Assembly (NCBI RefSeq): GCF_021568905.1
Contig: NZ_JAKGSB010000009.1
Coordinates: 1-64,000 of the forward strand
DNA length: 64,000 nucleotides
Direction: 5' to 3'
Origin: Zavarzinia marina
GTDB lineage: Bacteria; Pseudomonadota; Alphaproteobacteria; Zavarziniales; Zavarziniaceae
The translations under genes were made by a program, and so were the position numbers. Positions 1 through 9,526 of this stretch are shown in pieces (position 1 is the first letter of the stretch; each line of letters opens with the position of its first letter). The notes beneath the pieces are model-generated. The model did no database searches, was not told the origin of the DNA, and saw only the letters and a program-made list of their open reading frames with translations.

Positions 1-2
1 GC

Positions 3-149
3 GCCGCCGTGTTCGACCGCCTGCCCTTCGGACGCATCTATGCCGACCTCATGACCGGCAAGGCCCATGCCGCCAATCAGGCCGACACCATCGGCCGAAA
101 CTGGGGCGGCACCATGCTCGGACTCCCCAGCACAGATCACTTCTGCTGA
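3..149 (+). CDS. C-terminal end of an unidentified protein (partial)
   Basis: An open frame enters from the left edge and gives 48 residues ending in LGLPSTDHFC before a TGA stop. The codon choice matches the neighbouring high-GC genes, so this is probably the real 3' end of a gene lying to the left. No domain can be recognised from so short a tail, and I assign no function. It runs in the same direction as the following DUF1302 gene, about 100 bases away. Confidence 0.5.
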   Translation, partial: AAVFDRLPFGRIYADLMTGKAHAANQADTIGRNWGGTMLGLPSTDHFC

Positions 150-251
150 GGCTTTCGTCTTCGTTGCTTTGCGTTTCCCGGATGTAACGGCCGGGATCAT
201 CGAAAAATGGGGCGCCCGGGGGCTGCCCGCATGAAGGGGGAATTGGCGGGG

Positions 252-2279
252 ATGGCAGGGAACAGGAATGTCCGGCGAAAGCGCCGCCACGATCTTCGCG
301 GCCCGCTGCTGCGCGCCGGCGTGATCGGCGCGCTGGTCGGCGGCGCCGGTTCGGCGCTTTCGGAAGTCTATGATTTCGAGAACGGCTCGACCCTGACGGT
401 CGGCCTGACCACGACCTATCAGATCGGCATCAGGGCCGAGGACCCCAGCCCCAAATCGTTCTCGCCCGAGACCGACACGGTCGAGGTCGGCCTGTTGCAG
501 CAGATACCGGTGCTGCCCGTTGTCTATGTCTCGACCGGCGTGCCGCGTTCCTACAATTTCGACGATCCCAACCTGAATTTCGAGAAGGGCGACCTGGTCA
601 CCAATGCGGTCAGCGCCCTATTGGAGGCCAATTACCGCTATCAGGATTACGGCTTCAACTTCAGCGGCAATGTCTTCTACGACTGGGTCTATCACTCGGC
701 CAATTCGAACGAGACGGAATTTCCGGACGGCATCAACAAGATGGGCGGGCCGCCGGACCATTTCCCGGGCGGTACGCGCTATGCCAACGGCGGCCGCTTC
801 CGCCTGCTGAATGCCTTCGCCTACGGCAATTTCGAGATTTTCGACACCGATCTTTCCGTGCGCGTCGGCAACCAGGTGGTGGCCTGGGGCGAAAGCCTGT
901 TCTTCGGCAATATCTCGCTGTCCCAGGGCGTGGTGGACGTCACCCGCGCCAATACGCCGGGCGCCGAGGTGAAGGACATCCTGCTGCCCCAGCCGCAGAT
1001 CTCCATGAACTGGGGTGTGACGCCCCGGATGTCGGTCATGGCCTATTACCAGCCCATGTTCGAATATAATCAGCAGGACGGGCCGGGCTCCTATTTCAGC
1101 CGTTCCGACATTATCGGGCCGGGCCGGGAATTCGCCTATGGCGCCATCAACCCCTTCCCGGACATCATCTCTCAGCTCGCCTCCGCCTGCACTCTCAGCG
1201 CCGCGATCCCGAGCTGCGACCAGCTTGCCCTGCCCAGCCAGCTCTCGCAGATCCTGTCGGACATCCTGAGTTACAACGTTCTCGGCATCGCCGACGACCA
1301 GAGCCATCGTTTCGACGTCGCCTACGCCGGCGACATCAAGCCGAACTCGGGCCAATACGGCTTCGGCATGCTCTATGACCTGACGGACAATCTGACCGCC
1401 GGTCTCTATTTCCTGAATTACCACGACAAGAACCCGGCGCCGGTCTTCAACATCTCGACCATCCTGTCGAACCCCTTCCGGGACGAGACCGTGCTCGGCG
1501 TGGTCTCCGATCTCTGCGGCGGGCTCGGGGTCGATTGCTCCGGGATCGAGGATGCGGTGACGGGCGTGGCCGACAATCTGATCGCCACGGTGGCGCCGCT
1601 TTATCTGCCCTATACCTACAACATCCGCTATTTCGACAATGTGAAGCTCTATGGCGCCAGCGCGACCACCACCCTCGGCCCGGTCAACGTCGGCTTCGAA
1701 TTCGCCTATCGCCAGGGCGCGCCCATGCTGGTCGACGGCAATCTGGCCGGCATCACGGCGCCGCAGCCGGTGCGCGGCGACTACTGGCAGGTGAACCTGT
1801 CGGGTCTCTATGTCGGCGGCACGACGAAATGGTATGATTCCGTCAATCTGGTGGTCGAGGCCAGCCTCAACCACGTCGCGCGCCACGACACGCTCTACCT
1901 CTACGACGTCAACGGCGATCCGCTGCAGGACGGCAACGGCAACAACATCAACGAATTCCGCAAGCTGACGGGCGACGCCACATCCTGGGGCGTCCAGGGC
2001 CTGGCGGAATTCGGCTATACCGACGTCTTTCCGGGCGGCTGGGACATGTCGGTTCCCGTCGTCTTCGGCATCGCCTTCGGCACGCCCGCCGCCGCCGGCT
2101 CGCTCGGCGCGCTGTCGGGCTCGGGCGATGTCCGTATCGCTTCCGGGGTGAAGTTCAAGCGCCTCGGCAATCTCGAAATCAGCCTGATGTACAACGCCTT
2201 CTTCGGTTCGTACCACCGGATCGAACGGCCGATGACCGATCGCGACTATGCGGTCGCCACGGTCAAATACACATGGTGA
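252..2279 (+). CDS. DUF1302 family outer-membrane-type protein
   Basis: A protein of about 675 residues with a basic N-terminus followed by a hydrophobic stretch ending near SALS, consistent with a signal peptide. The mature part is rich in aromatic, Gly and Asn/Asp residues in alternating patterns and ends in an aromatic residue (YTW), as expected for an outer-membrane beta-barrel. It resembles the DUF1302 family, usually encoded beside DUF1329 as here. I chose the ATG at 252 because AAGGGGG precedes it; ATGs at 207 and 231 are in frame and possible. The role of the family is unclear; links to export or uptake of hydrophobic compounds are only suggestive. It is followed by the DUF1329 gene after 44 bases, suggesting one operon. 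Confidence 0.8.
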   Translation: MAGNRNVRRKRRHDLRGPLLRAGVIGALVGGAGSALSEVYDFENGSTLTVGLTTTYQIGIRAEDPSPKSFSPETDTVEVGLLQQIPVLPVVYVSTGVPRSYNFDDPNLNFEKGDLVTNAVSALLEANYRYQDYGFNFSGNVFYDWVYHSANSNETEFPDGINKMGGPPDHFPGGTRYANGGRFRLLNAFAYGNFEIFDTDLSVRVGNQVVAWGESLFFGNISLSQGVVDVTRANTPGAEVKDILLPQPQISMNWGVTPRMSVMAYYQPMFEYNQQDGPGSYFSRSDIIGPGREFAYGAINPFPDIISQLASACTLSAAIPSCDQLALPSQLSQILSDILSYNVLGIADDQSHRFDVAYAGDIKPNSGQYGFGMLYDLTDNLTAGLYFLNYHDKNPAPVFNISTILSNPFRDETVLGVVSDLCGGLGVDCSGIEDAVTGVADNLIATVAPLYLPYTYNIRYFDNVKLYGASATTTLGPVNVGFEFAYRQGAPMLVDGNLAGITAPQPVRGDYWQVNLSGLYVGGTTKWYDSVNLVVEASLNHVARHDTLYLYDVNGDPLQDGNGNNINEFRKLTGDATSWGVQGLAEFGYTDVFPGGWDMSVPVVFGIAFGTPAAAGSLGALSGSGDVRIASGVKFKRLGNLEISLMYNAFFGSYHRIERPMTDRDYAVATVKYTW

Positions 2280-2323
2280 AAACCGGCCCCGGAACGCGGG
2301 CAAGACAAGGGAGGAACAACACC

Positions 2324-3700
2324 ATGGATCGCAGGAGTTTCGTCAAGGGCGTGGGCGGGGCGGCATTGCTCGCCGCCATGCCCCGCGTGGCCTTCGCCAA
2401 GCCGACACCGCAGGAGATCGCCAGCCTCGGCACCTCGCTGACGCCCATGGGTTCGGTCAAGGAAGGCAGCGCCGACGGCATGATCACGCCCTGGACCGGC
2501 AAGTGGAACGACGTGCCGACCGGGCTCTCGTGGGGCGGCTTCGGCAAGCCCCAGCCCGATCCCTATGCCGCCGAACAGCCGCTGTTCACCATCACGGCGC
2601 AGAACATGCAGCAATATGCCGATCGCCTGACCGACGGCCAGAAGGCGATGTTCGCGCGGAACGGCGGCACGTTCCGCATGAACGTCTATCCCTGCCACCG
2701 GGATTTCCGCCCCTCCGATTTCGTGCTCTCGAACCTGAAGCTGAACGCGGCCGAAGCGGCGGTGACGCCGGACGGCGAGGGGGTGACAGGCGTCTTCGCC
2801 GCCCCGGCCTTTCCCTTCGCCAAGACCGGGCTGGAGATGATCTGGAACGCCATCACCGTGCCGCGCGGCTTCACCCAGCGTGGCATCATGGACGAGGCGG
2901 TAGTCTATCCCGACGGCAATATCGCCTGGGGCGCCCAGAAGTGGGACATCTATGCCGCCTCCTACGATCCCTCGATCGCGCGTGGCGAATTCGACGGCGC
3001 TTCCGCCTTCGTCTTCCGCTCGACACTGAAGCCCGCGCGTAACCAGGGCGAAATCACCCTGGTCCGGGAATGGTGGGATTACGGCAATCGGCCGAGCCAG
3101 GCCTGGCAGTACATCCCCGGCACGCGCCGGGTGAAGCAGGTGCCCGAGATCGCGGGCGATTATCCCCTCGGCCCCGGCGGTTTCCATACGGTCGATGACA
3201 CCAACCTCTGGACCCAGTCGCCCAAGCGCTACGACTGGGAACTGGTCGGCCGGAAGGAGATCTTCATCCCCTACAACAATTTCGGCATCGACGATCCCGC
3301 GATCAAATACAAGGACATGCTGGCGACCTCGCACCTCAATCCCGACGTGGTACGCTGGGAGTTGCACCGGGTCTGGGTCCTGAAGGCGAAACTGAAGGCG
3401 GGGCTGCGCCACGTCTATGCCGCGCGCACGATCTATATCGACGAGGACAGCCTGAACCCCATGCTGGCCGACATGTATGACGCGCGTGGCGAACTCTACC
3501 GCATGGCCATGATGACCACGTCCTACGACTATGGCAGTCGCATGACCCAGGCCCGCGTCGTCGTCTATCACGACCTGATCTCGGGCGCCTATATGGCCGA
3601 TCGCCTGTCGAACGAGGTGAACGACCGCATGGCCTATAACGAGGGCGGGCGAAAGGGCGACGACTACACGCCCCAGGAACTCAAGCGCCGCGGCGTCTGA
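2324..3700 (+). CDS. DUF1329 family exported protein
   Basis: A 458-residue protein that begins MDRRSFVKGVGGAALLAAMP, a twin-arginine-like signal (RRSFVK) and hydrophobic core ending near AFA. The body matches the DUF1329 pattern (periplasmic or outer-membrane-associated, lipoprotein-sorting-factor-like fold in family descriptions). The start at 2324 is chosen because GGGAGG lies just upstream and it places the RR motif at the N-terminus; an in-frame upstream ATG at 2273 overlaps the DUF1302 gene and would bury the signal. The DUF1302/DUF1329 pair is a recurrent two-gene unit in Proteobacteria, so the two proteins probably act together at the outer membrane. The molecular function is unknown. 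Confidence 0.82.
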   Translation: MDRRSFVKGVGGAALLAAMPRVAFAKPTPQEIASLGTSLTPMGSVKEGSADGMITPWTGKWNDVPTGLSWGGFGKPQPDPYAAEQPLFTITAQNMQQYADRLTDGQKAMFARNGGTFRMNVYPCHRDFRPSDFVLSNLKLNAAEAAVTPDGEGVTGVFAAPAFPFAKTGLEMIWNAITVPRGFTQRGIMDEAVVYPDGNIAWGAQKWDIYAASYDPSIARGEFDGASAFVFRSTLKPARNQGEITLVREWWDYGNRPSQAWQYIPGTRRVKQVPEIAGDYPLGPGGFHTVDDTNLWTQSPKRYDWELVGRKEIFIPYNNFGIDDPAIKYKDMLATSHLNPDVVRWELHRVWVLKAKLKAGLRHVYAARTIYIDEDSLNPMLADMYDARGELYRMAMMTTSYDYGSRMTQARVVVYHDLISGAYMADRLSNEVNDRMAYNEGGRKGDDYTPQELKRRGV

Positions 3701-3706
3701 CCCTGA

Positions 3707-4309
3707 TCAGGCGGGCTTCCTGGCGTAGTGCTCCAGCCCCAGCATGGGCAGGAGCCGGCGCGTCAGGAAACCCCGCCATTCCTCTTCCTGCCGGGCCTTG
3801 GGCCCCTTGATCAGCAGGAGCGACAGGATCATGCGGATCGCGACCTCGGTGATTTCCTCGAGGTCGGCGTCCGGGATCGCCAGATCCGACAGGATCGCCC
3901 GCATGAGGAGGACGGAGAGCGCCCAGCCCTGGTCATTGCTCATGGCATCCTGCGAGACGAAGGCGTTGAGATCGGTCTGCATGATGATGCCGAGATAGGC
4001 TTCCTTCGGCAGTTCCGAAAGCCCGAACAACAACGCCTCCACGACCCGCGCCGAGGGATCGGCGATGCCCTCGACATGGGCCAGCATACGCTGGCTGAGG
4101 TTCGCCGCCGACTGCAGCATGGCCGCGCTCAGCACTTCGTTGCGGCTGGCGAAATAGCGATAGACCGTGGGCCGCGTGACCCCCGCCTGCTTGGCGATGT
4201 CGTTCAGATTGGTCTTCTCGATCCCCCATTGCCGCACGCATTCCATCGCGGCTTCCAGGATCCGCTGCTGGGTATCGTTGAAGGATTGCTGGAACGGAAC
4301 GACGGTCAT
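3707..4309 (-). CDS. TetR family transcriptional regulator
   Basis: A 200-residue protein with an N-terminal TetR helix-turn-helix: residues about 15-60 carry the pattern RILEAAMECV, then TNLNDIAKQAGVTRPTVYRY, then FASRNEVL. The C-terminal 140 residues are a helical ligand/dimer domain with no recognisable specificity. It ends 7 bases from the stop of the convergent DUF1329 gene, which is the obvious but unproven target. It is divergent from nothing, so autoregulation or control in trans are equally possible. Confidence 0.88.
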   Translation of the reverse strand: MTVVPFQQSFNDTQQRILEAAMECVRQWGIEKTNLNDIAKQAGVTRPTVYRYFASRNEVLSAAMLQSAANLSQRMLAHVEGIADPSARVVEALLFGLSELPKEAYLGIIMQTDLNAFVSQDAMSNDQGWALSVLLMRAILSDLAIPDADLEEITEVAIRMILSLLLIKGPKARQEEEWRGFLTRRLLPMLGLEHYARKPA

Positions 4310-4385
4310 GGGCTCTCGGCTCGGGACGGCTGGGCCCTGAGTTTAGAGGCAGCAAGGGGCGAACGGAAGCGGGGGGCGTCGGATG

Positions 4386-4417
4386 GCGACGGAGCGCCCC
4401 GAAGGGCGCCCCGTCGC
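4386..4417 (-). terminator. GC-rich stem-loop downstream of the phosphodiesterase gene
   Basis: A 14-bp stem with one mismatch (GCGACGG-GCGCCC against GGGCGC-CCGTCGC) and a CGAA loop. It lies just past the stop of the leftward glycerophosphodiesterase gene and before the TetR gene. There is no T-run, so intrinsic termination is uncertain; it may protect the 3' end or act with Rho. Confidence 0.4.
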
Positions 4418-4433
4418 ATTCCCGCGCGAACGT

Positions 4434-5657
4434 TCAGTCCAGCCCCATGCACGACGCGTAATAGCTGACCGTCGCCGGCCAGTCGGAAAACACGCCGACC
4501 ACGCCGACATCCATCGCCAGCGTGTTCAGCAGTTCATACATCTGGCCGTCGCTCTCGATGATGTCGTTCAGGGGGGCGTAATACCAGCCGCCGCCGCCCG
4601 GCGCCGCCAGCGGGCCGGAGCGTTCCAGCGACCAGGTGATCAGCTTCAGGCCGGCCGCCTTGGCCGCCTCGGCATAGGCGCTGGCGACGATACGGCCGTC
4701 CTCGGCGGTGACCAGCATGTTCATCGAAGGCGCCAGATAATTGACCCCCTTGGCCTTCAGACCGGCGAAATCCTCCGCCCAGGTCTTGGGGTCCTGACCG
4801 TCGAAACCGTCCGCCATCTCGACCAGATAGACGGCATTGGCGCCGAAATCCGGCTCCGCCTCGATCCAATAGAGAACATCCGCGAGGTTGAACGACTGGG
4901 CGAAGACGTCCGCCGCCGGGATGCCGGCCGCCTTGTATTCGTCGATCAGTTTCTGGGCGTAGTCTTCCTGGGAGAAGCCGTCGAAGGGCATCTCGACCGA
5001 CGGCGCCTTCAGTTCGGGCGTGAACCTGGCGCCCAGGCTCTTGAACAATTGGATCGACTCGGCATGGCTCATCAGCGTCGTCGGCTCGACGGCATAGAGA
5101 TCGGTGCGCCAGCCCGCCGTGGCATCCATATAGTCCTCGACCGTGGTCGCCGCCGCGTTCTTGGCGTCCATCTTCGGAACGAGGGTCCTGAATTCCGCGA
5201 GCGTCAGTTCGGACGTCCGGCATTCGGCCTTGGCCGGCTCATCGCCCGCCGCCGGCGCGAAGGGCGTGACGCAGGTCGCCGCCAGCGGCGTCGCCAGGAT
5301 GTTGGTGGTGGTGTGCAGGTCGTTCTGGGCGTGACGGCAGACCAGCTCCTTGTCCTTGGTGAAGGTCACGTCGCATTCCAGGATCCCGGCGCCCTGGCGC
5401 GCGGCGGCCACATTGGCCTCGGCCGAATGCTCGGGAAACTGCATCTGGGCCCCGCGATGGCCGATCGAGAAGAGGGTCCGCTTCACCGGCTGCCCGGCAC
5501 AGGCCGCAAGCTTCGCCTTCAGCGGCCCCTCGGCCATGCGATCGATCAGATAGAGCGGGCGAACACCGACCTCGATGACGTCGGTCATGTCGGCGAGTGC
5601 AGGCAGGGCAAGGGCGGTGCCGGCGCCCAGCGCCAGCATGAGGGCGACAGTCTTCAT
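4434..5657 (-). CDS. Periplasmic glycerophosphodiester phosphodiesterase
   Basis: A 407-residue exported protein with a signal peptide ([20 protein letters not shown], cleavage near ALA-D). It carries the GDPD catalytic layout: IGHRGA (His67), PEHS (Glu77), ECDV (Glu94, Asp96) and CRHA (His109) on a TIM-barrel fold. The family hydrolyses glycerophosphodiesters such as glycerophosphocholine to glycerol-3-phosphate and an alcohol, needing a divalent metal. Cys residues near 53, 108, 127 and 146 may form disulfides in the periplasm. It stands alone with a 220-base upstream gap. The family is assigned with confidence; the exact substrate cannot be inferred. Confidence 0.88.
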   Translation of the reverse strand: MKTVALMLALGAGTALALPALADMTDVIEVGVRPLYLIDRMAEGPLKAKLAACAGQPVKRTLFSIGHRGAQMQFPEHSAEANVAAARQGAGILECDVTFTKDKELVCRHAQNDLHTTTNILATPLAATCVTPFAPAAGDEPAKAECRTSELTLAEFRTLVPKMDAKNAAATTVEDYMDATAGWRTDLYAVEPTTLMSHAESIQLFKSLGARFTPELKAPSVEMPFDGFSQEDYAQKLIDEYKAAGIPAADVFAQSFNLADVLYWIEAEPDFGANAVYLVEMADGFDGQDPKTWAEDFAGLKAKGVNYLAPSMNMLVTAEDGRIVASAYAEAAKAAGLKLITWSLERSGPLAAPGGGGWYYAPLNDIIESDGQMYELLNTLAMDVGVVGVFSDWPATVSYYASCMGLD

Positions 5658-5878
5658 CCGAAATCTCCCGAGTGAGCATCGTTTCGACGCTGGACTCGTA
5701 CCCTGCGGAGCTTACGGTTTCGCGATGATCTCGTGACGGTTGGGGTTCGGGGGGGGACGAAAACTCAACCTCTATGCCAGGAGCGCAAGCATAACTTGGC
5801 TCACGATTTGGATGCGCTGACCTTCTGTCGGCAAAATTCGATATATAATCCGCGCTAGCGAGGTTTCCTGCAGGGATC

Positions 5879-7249
5879 TCACCAGTATATCGCAACTACT
5901 TCAACATCGAGAAGATTTGCGTCTTCAACTTGAGCTCCAATATCGCTCTCTTCTGCCGCGCGCCGCCTTTCTGGAGAGGACTCCGGGAGTAGCGGGATTT
6001 CAAAGCGTTTTCGAATGCTCTCGCGCAGTTCTAAGTCGGTAGATGACTCTATTGTCAGACCCGTGCTGCTTTCGATCATCGCCCTGGCAGCTGCGAACGC
6101 CGCCCTTTGCCCCTCAGCGGTGAAACCGTTGACAGGGAGGCTTGCGATCTCCCGATCCAGTTCGGAGAGTTGCTCACCGGTGAGGCAATGATTAATTTTT
6201 CCAAGCAATTTGTCTTGGTATCTAGCCAAGGCAAGAGTCAGCTTTGCTGTCGCTGATTCTATGCTTTTTTCACTTTGGCTGCTTGCCGATTGCAACATCG
6301 CGGTTCTACCAGCGATTTCTATCTGCTTGGCTAAATTTGGCGCGAGCTCCTTGAAGACGTCTGCGACCTTGATCGGGTTCCAATCGGTTTGAATGCCGTT
6401 TTTTGATAGCCGACACAGCATGGTGAACTCGTTATCGGCGAACAATATTCTGCGAATGTCTTTCCAATATGCTAGGTGTTCTGTAACGCCAACGATCCTG
6501 AGAGGTGAAAAATCGGCCTTTAGTTTTTTAGTTATATCTTTATGTACTATAAATTTCTCACCACCATGCCGTATAACAAGATAGTCGGAAACGACCCCAT
6601 CTACTGGCACTAGTCCGGCTAATAATTTATTCACTATTTTGTTAGCGTTTTTTGCTTGATATAAATCGGTAAATTTAACATGTCCCATGAAAAGCGTAGG
6701 GCTTTCATCGAACATGTCGGAAAATTCGGCTACCATGGAGCTGATCTGAAAAATCCACGACGCCGACAATTTGACTCTAAATTCTACCAGATCGCCTCTC
6801 GTCAAGTCTCCAGCATTGTAAATCGCCTTCGGGAAATTACCTGAAAATAGATTTTCAAATGATTCAGCCACTTCATCGACTTCTATTGGGTGTATTTTTC
6901 GGAGATTGGGCAGCTTATGCAGTTCGCGGAAGAGCGATTGAGCGGTCGCCTTCCGCAGCGTTTGCAGGGCGTTACTATTGATGGTCTGAAATCGGGAGTT
7001 GATCTCGGCAGAAGGCAGAACCGGGCCGCTCGCCGAAATTTTTCCTCCGATTTCAGCGATTCGCTCATTCTCTATCTGCGAGGTGATATTCTCGGTTATT
7101 TCGCCCTTCTGCGAAGCCAAAAGACTGCCAAGACTGACTTCGTCCAGATAAACAAATTCTCTTAAAGGCTCCGGCGTTTCTTCAATATTTCTTCCAGACT
7201 TAAATTTCTTGCGTCCGATACACGGAAATTTAAGCTTGAACCTAAACAT
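5879..7249 (-). CDS. DUF6414-like protein paired with an AAA+ ATPase
   Basis: A 456-residue protein with no signal peptide or membrane segment. After a basic N-terminus, residues about 30-60 read REFVYLDEVSLGSLLASQKG, which resembles the start of DUF6414 family proteins (family recalled from memory, not searched). The rest is helical and charged with no catalytic motif I recognise; residues 320-400 look coiled-coil-prone. Its start codon abuts the stop of the upstream AAA+ gene with no gap, so the two are co-translated. The DNA is visibly AT-rich compared with both flanks (one 60-base line near 6481 has 23 G+C), which suggests horizontal acquisition. It could be the substrate adaptor or effector for the ATPase, but that is inference. 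Confidence 0.65.
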   Translation of the reverse strand: MFRFKLKFPCIGRKKFKSGRNIEETPEPLREFVYLDEVSLGSLLASQKGEITENITSQIENERIAEIGGKISASGPVLPSAEINSRFQTINSNALQTLRKATAQSLFRELHKLPNLRKIHPIEVDEVAESFENLFSGNFPKAIYNAGDLTRGDLVEFRVKLSASWIFQISSMVAEFSDMFDESPTLFMGHVKFTDLYQAKNANKIVNKLLAGLVPVDGVVSDYLVIRHGGEKFIVHKDITKKLKADFSPLRIVGVTEHLAYWKDIRRILFADNEFTMLCRLSKNGIQTDWNPIKVADVFKELAPNLAKQIEIAGRTAMLQSASSQSEKSIESATAKLTLALARYQDKLLGKINHCLTGEQLSELDREIASLPVNGFTAEGQRAAFAAARAMIESSTGLTIESSTDLELRESIRKRFEIPLLPESSPERRRAAEESDIGAQVEDANLLDVEVVAIYW

Positions 7250-8479
7250 CTACGAGGGGCTTTCCGTTTTGCGATCGGGGCGGCGGGCAACCCGTTCGTA
7301 AGCTTGGGCCATATCTTCGCCAGCTATCCGCGTGCGCCTATCTGATGCGGCTATGATGGCGGCTTCCGTCCATATTGATGTTAGGCGAGCTGCCGACCAA
7401 TCATGCGATCGTCGGGCAATATCGAGGAATGGAAGGTCTTCAGAACATTGGATTCTACGAGCGCCGATTTTGAGAATTTCAAGGCGATCTGAAAGAGTTG
7501 GAAGTCCGAACTCGATTTCCCAGTCGAAGCGGCCAGGTCGAGTCAGAGCTGGATCGAGGGCGTCGGCTCTGTTCGTGGCGGCTATGACAACTGTTGCGTT
7601 TTGGCTGGAGTCGAAGCCATCCATTAGAGTTAGAAACTGCGCTACGAGTCGACGAGATGCTTCGTGTGAGGCTCCGGTTCTGCTTTCCGCAATACTGTCT
7701 ATTTCATCAAAGAAGATGATCGATTTCCCCGAGTCCGAGTGTTTTGCGTGATAGAAGATTTTTCGGAGCAAATCTTCGGTATCGCCAACCCATTTGCTGA
7801 CGATCGATGGGCCGCTTATATCGTAAAAATTCGCACCGGCCTGGTTTGCGATGATCCGAGCAAGATGTGTTTTCCCGGTTCCTGGGGGGCCGGTGAAGAG
7901 AATGCCCTTGACTGGGCGGGCTCCAATCTTTTCGAGTTCGGCGTGACGTTCAAGCTGGGTCTCGATGAGTTCCTTTGCTCGAATGACCACATTCCGGTAC
8001 CCGCCAAAATCATCGAACGTTAAATCACCGCTTTGAGGTCTGACCAAAAACGAAGCCGGGGAAATTTGTTCGTCCGCAGGATGTTGAAGAACCCGGATCG
8101 GCTCCTGCGCGACCACGCGGCAGATTTCCGACGTCGGACCGTCGATTTCGACGGTAAAGTCGGGCTTCACTTCTAAATTACTCGGATTTCCCAAGACCAG
8201 AAGGGTGTTTCCAGATTCTCCGAGTATAGTTCCGTCGTTCAGAATCGCTCTGATAACGGAAATATGTAGAGAGCGAGGCCAAACTTCTTCCGGTAATACT
8301 GTCCATTTTTCGTTATTGGACAAGATGACACTATTTTTCTTCAACTTGGAAAGTTCAGTATTCGTCAGACGAGCAGTTTTTCCATCAGCATATCTGACGA
8401 AAATTGTGCTAAATTCTTCGTCGATATGGATAATGCGGAAAAGATCCCCCTTGATCTCGTCACTGTCAGATTGGCGCAT
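7250..8479 (-). CDS. Cdc48/proteasomal-ATPase-like AAA+ ATPase
   Basis: A 409-residue protein. Residues 1-150 are beta-rich without a named domain, resembling the OB-type N-domains of such ATPases. A single AAA+ module follows: Walker A GPPGTGKT (197-204), pore loop near SKWVG (228-232), Walker B IIFFDEID (254-261), sensor 1 ATN (301-303) and arginine-finger region RPGRF (314-318). This is the classic AAA clade of unfoldases or segregases. The start at 8479 has only a weak ribosome-binding site, but no other ATG or GTG occurs before the upstream stop. It forms a two-gene unit with the DUF6414-like gene. No protease partner is encoded nearby. A defence or protein-quality role is inferred only from architecture and context. 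Confidence 0.85.
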   Translation of the reverse strand: MRQSDSDEIKGDLFRIIHIDEEFSTIFVRYADGKTARLTNTELSKLKKNSVILSNNEKWTVLPEEVWPRSLHISVIRAILNDGTILGESGNTLLVLGNPSNLEVKPDFTVEIDGPTSEICRVVAQEPIRVLQHPADEQISPASFLVRPQSGDLTFDDFGGYRNVVIRAKELIETQLERHAELEKIGARPVKGILFTGPPGTGKTHLARIIANQAGANFYDISGPSIVSKWVGDTEDLLRKIFYHAKHSDSGKSIIFFDEIDSIAESRTGASHEASRRLVAQFLTLMDGFDSSQNATVVIAATNRADALDPALTRPGRFDWEIEFGLPTLSDRLEILKIGARRIQCSEDLPFLDIARRSHDWSAARLTSIWTEAAIIAASDRRTRIAGEDMAQAYERVARRPDRKTESPS

Positions 8480-8571
8480 ACAACCAAGTCCGTACTTTCG
8501 CAGAATGCGGTGAAAGTAGCATCTATGAGATCATTTGCGATAGAAATGGAAACCCTCGAACAGTTCCCCAA

Positions 8572-9179
8572 TTTGATACGTTAGAGAACGAGTGCTCTCA
8601 GGCGCCTTTTTAACGTCCACTCTTATCGGTGGAAAGTTAAGAGCGGACGGTTTCCAACCGGCCCAGTCCCGATCACGCGAGCGCAAATACAAAGCTGACT
8701 ATGCTGCAAGACCGGTGGCCATTACGAAAGGCTACCTATGTTGCAATGCATGCGAGAAGTTTGGCCCGAAATGCAGCGGCACGGCAAGAGGCTATCTAAA
8801 AGATGGGACTATTTGTGCGGCAATCGGCGGCCAATGGCGGAGGGAAAGAACTCACCCTCTAACTCTCTGATAAGCCATGGCGAATCGCCCACAACACCCG
8901 CCCACTTCCAAGCATTTCCTCGTATGCGCACCATTACGCAGTTCGCAAACGCGAGTGGCCAGCCGCGCTAATGCGGACATTTCACGTAGCCCTGCTCACC
9001 ATTGCGCAACAATCTGACTGGTTTGTGCAAAGAATAGCGCTCACGAGTGAATCCAGGAGAATCGTGGCGAATTGCTTCGTAAATCTTGGAGGGAGAGAGA
9101 CAGGGGTCCAACGTTCTCTGAGCGCGAGACGATCCAGGATGCCTCCGCCTTCGGTCGAAGCCGATAGGCGTTCCATCCC
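8572..9179. other. Gene-free stretch between the AAA cassette and the copper island
   Basis: About 600 bases with only short unsupported open frames on both strands. Base composition is intermediate between the AT-rich cassette and the GC-rich island. I see no tRNA, terminal repeat or transposase remnant. It may be an old junction between two acquired segments. Confidence 0.5.
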
Positions 9180-9526
9180 TTAACAGCCAGCGCGGTATCC
9201 GCCACCATCCCGGAAGGTGTCGCCCTCAAACAGGATGACACTGGCGCCGCCAACGAAATTGAGCTCGTACCGGTAGCTCAACAGCATCTAACCGAGCGCG
9301 GTCGCGCTCGCGCCAAGAGCCCTGAAAATGGGTGGAGAACCCGACGACAAAGTAGAGGCCCATGCTCAATGCCAGTCGTCGACGGTGGGCAGACTCGATA
9401 TCGATCGCGCCCGCCGTGTGTCCGGCGACATAGCCCGGCATCAAAGGCAGGACTCAGGGCGAGACGAACGACACCGCGCCGGCCAGAAATGGGGCCGTCA
9501 GGCCGATGCCGGAGGGTCGAGGGGCT
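9180..9526 (-). pseudogene. Decayed N-terminal fragment of a CcdA-type thiol-disulfide transporter
   Basis: Reading leftward, one frame gives LTAPFLAGAVSFVSP, then an in-frame TGA where CcdA proteins have the catalytic Cys, then VLPLMPGYVAGHTAG. It continues to FVVGFST, shifts frame to FRALGASATALG, meets a TAG, and resumes as MLLSYRYELNFVGGASVILF before ending. These blocks match, in order, the first third of CcdA, the membrane protein that passes reducing power to periplasmic thioredoxins. Two nonsense codons, one frameshift and loss of the rest make it a pseudogene. It is the last gene of the leftward copper operon, behind TlpA and Sco genes, where a CcdA partner would make functional sense. 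Confidence 0.8.

Noticed and set aside
618-2303. 561-codon antisense frame under the DUF1302 gene
   Set aside because: Repetitive Arg/Val/Asp-rich composition, no domain, and the plus strand is clearly coding; a GC-rich shadow.
8572-9179. Transposase or tRNA remnant in the left gap
   Set aside because: No catalytic motif, terminal inverted repeat or cloverleaf could be recognised.
9421-9526. UGA at the conserved CcdA cysteine as a possible selenocysteine codon
   Set aside because: A frameshift and a TAG follow within the same gene and most of the gene is missing, so nonsense decay is far more likely; no selenocysteine element was seen.
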